Positions 1 through 4,972 of a stretch of DNA of 5,523 bases are shown piece by piece. Position 1 is the first letter of the stretch. Every line of letters starts with the position of its first letter. Source of the stretch: Gammaproteobacteria bacterium (GTDB lineage Bacteria; Pseudomonadota; Gammaproteobacteria; Steroidobacterales; Steroidobacteraceae); assembly GCA_005877965.1 (NCBI GenBank), contig VBNP01000196.1, forward strand, positions 1 through 5,523. The letters run 5' to 3'. Made by a program: the position numbers and the translations under genes. The notes under the pieces were generated by a model that saw only the letters and a list, made by a program, of their open reading frames with translations, did no database searches and had not been told where the DNA came from.

Positions 1-874
1 CTTCATCGACGCTGTGCGCCATGCGGGTCGCGAGCGCGTACTCCGCGTAATTGCGAAAGTCCAGCAGCCGCGCCGCCTGGTGGCGCCGCCGCAGGATGTC
101 CTCCATCACCCCCGAGTTGTCCCAGCGGCCGGCGCTCGGGCCGCAATCCGAGGCGCGCGTCATCCACGCCTCGTAGAAGGCGCGGCGCAGGGCTTCGGAC
201 TCGGCGTCGGTGACCACCGCGACGTAGGTCGGCTGGTCGAGGGTGAGGATCCAGCCCGCCACCCCGCGCTCGTGCGCCCTGCGCCGCGCCTGCTCGATCA
301 GCATGTCGTTCAGTCCGCGCAGCTGCTGCGGATCCTCGACGTGCCGGCTCCAGGCGTTGGTGGCATCCAGCACGTTCTCTTCGAACTTTGCCTGCAGCTG
401 CGTGAGCTCGAGCATCGCGGACTTGAAGCGCTCCTTGCGGTCCGCCGGCAGGCCCACCCCCGCGAGGCGGAAGTCCCGCTTCGCATGCTCGATCACCTGG
501 CGCTGCACCGGCGCGAGCGCGGCGCCCTCCTGGTCGGCGATGGTGCGATAGGCCCGGAACAGCGGCTCGCTCTGCGCCAGGTCGGTCTGGTAGGCGGACA
601 GCAGCGGCAGGCAGGCGTTGTACCCGCTGCGCAGGGCATCGGAATTCAGCACCGCGTTCAGGTGATTCACCGGTGACCAGGTGCGCGAAACGCGGTGCTG
701 CAGCTCCTCCAGCGGCTCGATGAGCGTCGCGAAGGTGGGTATCGGGAGCGAGGCGAGCTCCTCGATGCGCGCGCGGTTCTCCGTCAGCACTTTCCGCACC
801 GCCGGTTCGACGTGCTCGGGACGGATCTTGAGGAACTGCGGCAGGGGTTCCTGGCCGAGGAGTGGGTTTTCCAT
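1..874 (-). CDS. prlC: Oligopeptidase A, N-terminal part (partial, 3' end outside window)
   Basis: Oligopeptidase A is a cytoplasmic M3-family zinc metallopeptidase that degrades short peptides, including cleaved signal peptides. Reading the minus strand from the ATG at 874 gives 291 uninterrupted codons to the left edge. The protein begins MENPLLGQEPLPQF and continues with KIRPEHVEPAV (16-26), WSPVNHLNAVLNS (66-78), NVLDATNAW (167-175) and ASDCGPSAGRWDNSGVMEDI (241-260). These match the order and spacing of the E. coli PrlC N-terminus, which is about 680 aa in full, so about 43% is present. The catalytic HEXXH zinc site lies beyond the left edge and cannot be checked. The ATG at 874 is chosen because the homologous N-terminus starts exactly there. 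The Shine-Dalgarno sequence is weak (GAGAC just upstream). The gene is divergent from gor. The family call is firm; only activity is unverified. Confidence 0.93.
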   Translation of the reverse strand, partial: MENPLLGQEPLPQFLKIRPEHVEPAVRKVLTENRARIEELASLPIPTFATLIEPLEELQHRVSRTWSPVNHLNAVLNSDALRSGYNACLPLLSAYQTDLAQSEPLFRAYRTIADQEGAALAPVQRQVIEHAKRDFRLAGVGLPADRKERFKSAMLELTQLQAKFEENVLDATNAWSRHVEDPQQLRGLNDMLIEQARRRAHERGVAGWILTLDQPTYVAVVTDAESEALRRAFYEAWMTRASDCGPSAGRWDNSGVMEDILRRRHQAARLLDFRNYAEYALATRMAHSVDE

Positions 875-901
875 GCGGTCTCGTGGCGTGAGCTGAACGC
901 C

Positions 902-907
902 ATTGTA
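902..907 (-). promoter_or_regulatory. Candidate -10 box for prlC
   Basis: The minus strand reads TACAAT here, five of six matches to the sigma-70 -10 consensus. It would place transcription start about 20 bases before the prlC ATG. No convincing -35 hexamer lies 16-18 bases upstream, where the sequence is GC-rich, so the call rests on the -10 match and its position only. Confidence 0.35.
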
Positions 908-937
908 GCGGCCTTCGTCAGCGCCGGCGCTGCGGGA

Positions 938-966
938 TGGAACCGCAGCCCGCGTCCTCATATAAC
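938..966 (+). promoter_or_regulatory. Candidate sigma-70 promoter for gor
   Basis: TATAAC at 961-966 matches five of six -10 consensus bases and is one of the few AT-rich spots in the 120-base prlC/gor intergenic region. TGGAAC at 938-943 is a weak -35 (three of six) at a 17-base spacing. Transcription would start near 973, giving a leader of about 20 bases that carries GAGGG (987-991) ahead of the gor ATG. No OxyR-like or other operator is recognisable by eye. Confidence 0.4.
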
Positions 967-994
967 ATGCGGTCGGCTAAGCGCCCGAGGGTGT

Positions 995-2347
995 ATGAGC
1001 GACATATTCGACCTGGTGGTGATCGGGGGCGGCAGCGGCGGGCTGGCCGCAGCCCAGCGCGCCGCCGAATACGGCGCCCGGGTGGCGCTGGTGGAATCCG
1101 GCCGCCTCGGGGGAACCTGCGTCAACCTCGGCTGCGTGCCGAAGAAGATCACCTGGAACGCGGCCGATCTCGGCGGCGCGCTGCAGGATGCCACGGACTA
1201 CGGTTTCCAGCTGCAGGTCGCGGGGCACGACTGGGAGGCGCTGAAGCACGGGCGCGACGCTTACATCCTGCGGCTGAACGAGCTGTACGCCGCGAACCTC
1301 GCGCGGCACAAGGTCGAGCTGGTGCGCGCCCGGGCGAGTTTTGTCGATGCCGGCGCCGTCAATGCCGCAGGGCGGAGGCTCTCGGCCGGGCACATCATCA
1401 TCGCCACCGGCGGGCAAGCGCGCCGGCCGCTGATCCCCGGCGCCGAGCTCGGCATCACCTCCGACGGCTTCTTCGAGCTCAGCCAGCGTCCGCAGCGCGT
1501 CGCGGTGGTGGGCAGCAGTTACATCGCCCTCGAGCTCGCCGGCATTTTCGCCGGCCTCGGGGCCGACACCACCCTGGTGCTGCGCGGCGACACGGCGCTG
1601 AAGACCTTCGACGACATGCTCGGAGAGGCGACGCTCAGCATGCTGCGCGAGGAGGGCGTGGACATCGTGCTGCACGCCTCGCCCGCTGGGCTGGCGCGCG
1701 GCGCCGACGGCGCACTCGAGCTGCGCGCGCGCGACGGCCGGCGTCTGGGCCCGTTCGATTGCGTGCTGTGGGCGGTCGGACGTGTCGCGGCGGTGGAGGA
1801 CCTCGCGCTCGGCAGGGCGGGCGTCGCGCTCGATATCCAGGGCTTCATCGCCACCGACCTCTACCAGGCGAGCAGCGCGGAGCGGATCTACGCCGTCGGC
1901 GATGTGGCCGGGCGCGCGCAGCTCACCCCGGTGGCGATCGCCGCGGGGCGGCGGCTGGCGGACCGGGTGTTTGGCGGGCAGAGCGACCGGCACCTGGACT
2001 ACCAGAACATTCCGACGGTGATTTTCGGGCGTCCGCCGATCGGCACCGTGGGCTTGAGCGAAAAAGCGGCGCGCGAGCGCTTCGGTGCCGCCAACATCAC
2101 GGTGTTCAGATCCAGTTTCGTGCCCCTCTATCACGCCCTCACCACGGCGAAGGGGCGCTGCGAGATGAAGCTCGTGACCGCAGGTCCCGGGCAGCGCATC
2201 GTCGGCCTGCACGTCGTGGGAGCGGGCGCGGACGAGATGCTGCAGGGGTTCGCGGTCGCGGTGCGCATGGGGGCGACCAAGAAGGACTTCGACGACACGG
2301 TGGCGATTCATCCGACTTCTGCGGAAGAATTCGTCACCATGCGCTGA
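995..2347 (+). CDS. gor: Glutathione-disulfide reductase
   Basis: This cytoplasmic FAD-dependent enzyme reduces glutathione disulfide to two glutathiones using NADPH. The protein is 450 aa, the same length as E. coli Gor. In order it shows the FAD dinucleotide motif GGGSGG (11-16), the redox-active disulfide in GGTCVNLGCVPKK (Cys42 and Cys47), the ATGG FAD-domain motif (137-140), the NADPH-binding region VVGSSYIALE (171-180), the second FAD motif IYAVGD (298-303), and the C-terminal dimer-interface active site HPTSAEE (His439, Glu444). It ends EFVTMR like the E. coli enzyme. The second glycine of the NADPH GxG motif is Ser175, and one of the two NADPH-phosphate arginines is Lys203, while Arg197 is kept. 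The ATG at 995 is preferred over an in-frame extension upstream because it gives the family N-terminus and has GAGGG four bases before it. The gene stands alone, divergent from prlC and convergent with aroE. Confidence 0.96.
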   Translation: MSDIFDLVVIGGGSGGLAAAQRAAEYGARVALVESGRLGGTCVNLGCVPKKITWNAADLGGALQDATDYGFQLQVAGHDWEALKHGRDAYILRLNELYAANLARHKVELVRARASFVDAGAVNAAGRRLSAGHIIIATGGQARRPLIPGAELGITSDGFFELSQRPQRVAVVGSSYIALELAGIFAGLGADTTLVLRGDTALKTFDDMLGEATLSMLREEGVDIVLHASPAGLARGADGALELRARDGRRLGPFDCVLWAVGRVAAVEDLALGRAGVALDIQGFIATDLYQASSAERIYAVGDVAGRAQLTPVAIAAGRRLADRVFGGQSDRHLDYQNIPTVIFGRPPIGTVGLSEKAARERFGAANITVFRSSFVPLYHALTTAKGRCEMKLVTAGPGQRIVGLHVVGAGADEMLQGFAVAVRMGATKKDFDDTVAIHPTSAEEFVTMR

Positions 2348-2351
2348 ACAC

Positions 2352-3188
2352 TCAGGCGCTGCCGCTGCGCTCCTTGAGCGCGGCCAGCACCGGCGCGGTC
2401 TCGGGACGCAGGCCGCGCCACAGACGAAACGACTCCGCGGCCTGCTCCACCAGCATGCCCCAGCCCTGCAGCGCCCGCGCGCAGCCCTGCCGCCTGGCCC
2501 ATTCGACGAAGGCGGTCGCGGACTTGCCGTAGGCGAGGTCGTAGCACACGGTCTGCGGCCCAATCACCGCCGGCGGGAAGGGCGGCAGGTCGCCGGCGAG
2601 GCTGGCGGATGTGGCATTGACGATCAGGTCGAACGGCGCGCCCCCGAGCTCTGCGAAACCGACGCCCCGGACGGGGCCGAGCTCGGTAAACGCCGCGGCG
2701 AGCGTGTGGGCGCGCTGCGCCGTGCGGTTGGCGATCACCACCACCTCGGGCGCCAGGCCCAGCAGCGGGCCCAGGATTCCGCGGGTCGCACCCCCGGCGC
2801 CGATGACGAGCACCCGGCGGTGGGTGATGACCACTCCGAGGTTGTCGCACAGGTCGCGCACCAGGCCGGCGCCGTCGGTGTTGTCGCCGAGGATGCCGTC
2901 GGGACGCGCCGCGAGCGTGTTGACCGCCGCGGCATACGCGGCCCGCGGCGTCAGCTCGTGCGCCACATCCAGCGCCGCGATCTTGTGAGGCAGGGTCACG
3001 TTCAGGCCACGGCCGCCCTGGGCGAAGAACGCGCGCACGCGCGCGTGAAACTCAGCGGGCGCCACGTCGTGGAGGCGGTAGCTGATCTTCTGACCGGTCT
3101 CGCGGGCAAACATGCCGTGAATGAACGGCGAGAGGCTGTGAGCGACCGGATGGCCCACGACCCCGTACTGGTCCAGCGCGTTACCCAT
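2352..3188 (-). CDS. aroE: Shikimate dehydrogenase (NADP+)
   Basis: AroE reduces 3-dehydroshikimate to shikimate with NADPH, the fourth step of the shikimate pathway to aromatic amino acids and folate precursors. It acts in the cytoplasm. The protein is 278 aa (E. coli AroE is 272). The substrate-binding half carries HSLSP (17-21, with Ser18 and Ser20), NVTLPHK (63-69, catalytic Lys69) and GDNTDG (101-106, catalytic Asp105). The cofactor half carries the glycine-rich loop GAGGATRG (130-137) and NRTAQR (154-159), the usual NADP-specific NRTxxR motif. The C-terminal shikimate-contacting helix is GMLVEQAAESF, with Gln249. The start is the ATG at 3188, whose A is the last base of the rlmJ stop codon (TGATG). 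No Shine-Dalgarno sequence precedes it, so translation is probably coupled to rlmJ. An in-frame extension to 3371 is rejected because it lies inside rlmJ. Its stop faces that of gor across four bases. Confidence 0.96.
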   Translation of the reverse strand: MGNALDQYGVVGHPVAHSLSPFIHGMFARETGQKISYRLHDVAPAEFHARVRAFFAQGGRGLNVTLPHKIAALDVAHELTPRAAYAAAVNTLAARPDGILGDNTDGAGLVRDLCDNLGVVITHRRVLVIGAGGATRGILGPLLGLAPEVVVIANRTAQRAHTLAAAFTELGPVRGVGFAELGGAPFDLIVNATSASLAGDLPPFPPAVIGPQTVCYDLAYGKSATAFVEWARRQGCARALQGWGMLVEQAAESFRLWRGLRPETAPVLAALKERSGSA

Positions 3189-4048
3189 CAGACAGATTGT
3201 GACAGCATCCGCGCGCTCGTGCCTGCGCAAGGCCCCACCGCGAGGGCTGACTTGAGCTCCGGCAGCCAGGCCTGCAGGCGCTCGAGCATGAGGTAGGGCG
3301 GGTTCACGATCAGCAGGCCCGAGCCGTTGAGCCCGACCTGTGAGTCGCGCGGATACAGCCACAGCTCGCACACCAGCGCCGGCGCCTGGAGGCTGCGCGC
3401 GCAGACGGCCTGCCAGGTGGCGGTGCTGCGCTGGTCCTTGATCGGATACCAGGCCGCGAACACGCCGGTCGGAAAGCGGCGCAGCCCTTCGGCGAGTGCC
3501 GCCGTGAGATGCCCGAAGTCCTGCTGGGTCTGCTCGTACGGCGGGTCGATGAAGGTGAGCCCGCGCCGCTCCGGCGGCGGGAGGAACGCCCGCAGGCGCG
3601 CGAAGCCGTCGCCACGCTCGACCCGCACACTGCGCGGGCCGTCGCTGCGCGCTTGCGCGAGGCTCCCGAGGGAGGCCTCGAGCGCGTTCGCTTGCGCTCC
3701 CAGGAACTCGATGAGCACCGCACGATCCTGCGGCCGCAGCTCACTCGCCGCGATCAGCGGCGAGCCCGGATACAGATGCCGCTGTCCGGGGCGGGCGCGA
3801 AACTGCGCCAGCAGCGCCGCGTACTGGCGCAACTCCGGCGCGCGGTGCTCGAGGCTCGCGAAGCGCCCGATGCCGGCGGCCGCCTCGAGCGACGGGCTCG
3901 ACAGATCGTAGCTGCCGCGGCCGGCGTGGGTGTCGAGGTACAGGAACCCCTTGTCCTTCTTCTTCAGCGCCGTCAGCAGCTGAAGCAGCGTCACGTGCTT
4001 GTGCACGTCCGCGAAGTTGCCGGCGTGGAAGCTGTGGCGGTACTTCAT
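3188..4048 (-). CDS. rlmJ: 23S rRNA (adenine-2030-N6)-methyltransferase RlmJ
   Basis: RlmJ transfers a methyl group from S-adenosylmethionine to N6 of A2030 in 23S rRNA. The protein is 286 aa (E. coli RlmJ/YhiR is 280). It begins MKYRHSFHAGNFADVHKH, the family signature with conserved Tyr3, His5, His8 and Lys17. It continues with FLYLDTHAGRGSY (35-47, SAM-binding region), YPGSPLIA (93-100), the catalytic IDPPYE (167-172, Asp168 as expected base), GVFAAWYPIK (195-204) and SGLLIVNPPY (243-252). The segment aligned with the E. coli ELHP motif reads EFLGAQ (114-119): the Glu is kept but HP is lost. The start at 4048 gives the family N-terminus; the 27-codon in-frame extension to 4129 crosses into the divergent hydrolase gene. 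The Shine-Dalgarno sequence is weak. The gene leads a two-gene unit with aroE, sharing one base with it. The family is also called DUF519 or ComJ-like, from a reported role in growth on DNA. Confidence 0.94.
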   Translation of the reverse strand: MKYRHSFHAGNFADVHKHVTLLQLLTALKKKDKGFLYLDTHAGRGSYDLSSPSLEAAAGIGRFASLEHRAPELRQYAALLAQFRARPGQRHLYPGSPLIAASELRPQDRAVLIEFLGAQANALEASLGSLAQARSDGPRSVRVERGDGFARLRAFLPPPERRGLTFIDPPYEQTQQDFGHLTAALAEGLRRFPTGVFAAWYPIKDQRSTATWQAVCARSLQAPALVCELWLYPRDSQVGLNGSGLLIVNPPYLMLERLQAWLPELKSALAVGPCAGTSARMLSQSV

Positions 4049-4102
4049 TGCCTGCGCTGATCCGGGCTGATGAAATGTATCACCTGGGAAAGGAGGCCGC
4101 GC
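4049..4102. promoter_or_regulatory. Short divergent region between rlmJ and the hydrolase gene
   Basis: These 54 bases separate the chosen start codons of rlmJ and the hydrolase and must hold at least the start of both leaders. The only AT-rich patch is 4071-4081. On the minus strand it offers TACATT (4079-4074) as a modest -10 for rlmJ. On the plus strand it offers TGTATC (4076-4081) as a weak -10 for the hydrolase. No -35 hexamer is convincing, and the promoters may reach into the neighbouring coding sequences. Confidence 0.3.
4091..4096 (+). promoter_or_regulatory. Perfect Shine-Dalgarno AGGAGG deciding a TTG start
   Basis: AGGAGG, inside the longer purine run GGGAAAGGAGG, stands six bases before an in-frame TTG at 4103. 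This is the strongest ribosome binding site in the window. The in-frame ATG at 4070 has no comparable site in front of it and would put AGGAGG inside the coding sequence, so initiation at TTG is favoured. Confidence 0.8.
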
Positions 4103-4972
4103 TTGGCGGAATACTGGTTCGACAGCCACGATGGCCTGAGGCTCTACAGCCGTGTGTACGCCGCCGCCGCCGCCGGCTCACCGGTGGTGCTGTGCCTGCA
4201 CGGGCTGATGCGCAACAGCCGCGATTTCCTCGAGCTGGCGGCACGCCTGGCGGCGCGCCACCGCCTCATCGTGCCCGACGTGCGCGGCCGCGGCTTCTCG
4301 GCGCGCGATCCGAATTACAACAACTACCAGATCCCGGTCTATCTTGAGGACCTCCTGAGGCTGCTCGCGGGTCTGGGTGCGGCCCGCGTGAGCATCATCG
4401 GCACCTCCATGGGCGGACTCATGGCGATGGTGCTGGCGGCGATGCACCCGCAGCTCGTCTCGCGCATCGTGCTCAACGACGTCGGCCCGGAAGTCGACCC
4501 CGCGGGGCTCGAGCGCATCCGCGGCTACGCCGGCAAGGCCGCTCCCGTGCGCAGCTGGCCCGAGGCGGTCGCGCAGCTGCGCGCCGACTACGCATCCTCC
4601 TGGCCGGGCTTGAGCGATGCGCGCTGGGATGAGATCGCACGCCTGAGTTACCGCGCCAACGCGCAGGGCGTGCCGGAGGTGGACGCCGATCCGCTGATCC
4701 GCGAGCCGTTGAAGAGCACCTCCGCAGCCGCGCCGGATCTGTGGCCGTTGTGGCGCTCGCTCGCACGGCTGCCGATCCTTGCCATCCGCGGCGCGCACTC
4801 GGACATCCTGAGCGTGACGACCCTCGCGCGCATGCAGCGCGAGAAGCCCGACCTCGAGGTGCTCACCGTCGCCAATCGCGGGCACGCGCCGCTGCTTGAT
4901 GAGCCCGGGTGCGTCGCGGCGATCGAGCGCTTCCTGGCGGGGAGCGCGCGCGGGACGCGCGAGGCTACTTGA
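4103..4972 (+). CDS. Alpha/beta-fold hydrolase, substrate unknown
   Basis: A 289-aa cytoplasmic alpha/beta hydrolase with no signal peptide or membrane segment. Counting from the TTG start (MAEYWFDSHDGLRLYSR), it shows the oxyanion-hole motif LHGL (32-35), DVRGRGFS (59-66), the nucleophile elbow GTSMGG (100-105, Ser102), LNDVGPE (124-130) leading into a cap-like insertion (about 130-215), an acid candidate Asp234 in GAHSDIL, and the catalytic His261 in NRGHAPLLDEP. The Ser-Asp-His triad is complete and correctly spaced, so an active esterase, lactonase or similar enzyme is likely, but nothing seen fixes the substrate. The TTG is chosen because of the perfect AGGAGG six bases upstream; the alternative ATG at 4070 would add 11 residues that do not look like family sequence. 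The gene is divergent from rlmJ and overlaps the topA 3' end by eight bases. Confidence 0.9.
   Translation: MAEYWFDSHDGLRLYSRVYAAAAAGSPVVLCLHGLMRNSRDFLELAARLAARHRLIVPDVRGRGFSARDPNYNNYQIPVYLEDLLRLLAGLGAARVSIIGTSMGGLMAMVLAAMHPQLVSRIVLNDVGPEVDPAGLERIRGYAGKAAPVRSWPEAVAQLRADYASSWPGLSDARWDEIARLSYRANAQGVPEVDADPLIREPLKSTSAAAPDLWPLWRSLARLPILAIRGAHSDILSVTTLARMQREKPDLEVLTVANRGHAPLLDEPGCVAAIERFLAGSARGTREAT

Noticed and set aside
14..676. A 220-codon plus-strand frame opposite prlC
   Set aside because: It is antisense to a region that reads as oligopeptidase A with family motifs in the right order; the plus-strand product is compositionally a shadow.
695..994. In-frame upstream extension of gor by 100 codons
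   Set aside because: The added residues overlap the prlC coding region antisense, have no family match, and precede the correct Gor N-terminus, which has its own ribosome binding site.
1087..1094. GCTGGTGG (E. coli Chi octamer) in gor, and its complement at 2447-2454 in aroE
   Set aside because: Two octamers in 5.5 kb of GC-rich coding DNA are not remarkable, and the Chi sequence of this organism is unknown.
937..2532. A 531-codon plus-strand frame overlapping gor in another phase
   Set aside because: The product is an Arg-rich, low-complexity shadow without motifs; it merely reflects scarcity of stop codons at this GC content.
977..2563. A 528-codon open frame on the minus strand across gor
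   Set aside because: Its translation has no recognisable domain, it is Arg/Ala/His-rich as expected for an antisense shadow in GC-rich DNA, and gor on the other strand is unambiguous. It also runs into the 3' end of aroE.
3509..4060. Plus-strand open frames (3327-3911 and 3509-4060) opposite rlmJ
   Set aside because: Both are antisense to the RlmJ signature motifs and show only Arg/Leu/Ala-rich shadow sequence.
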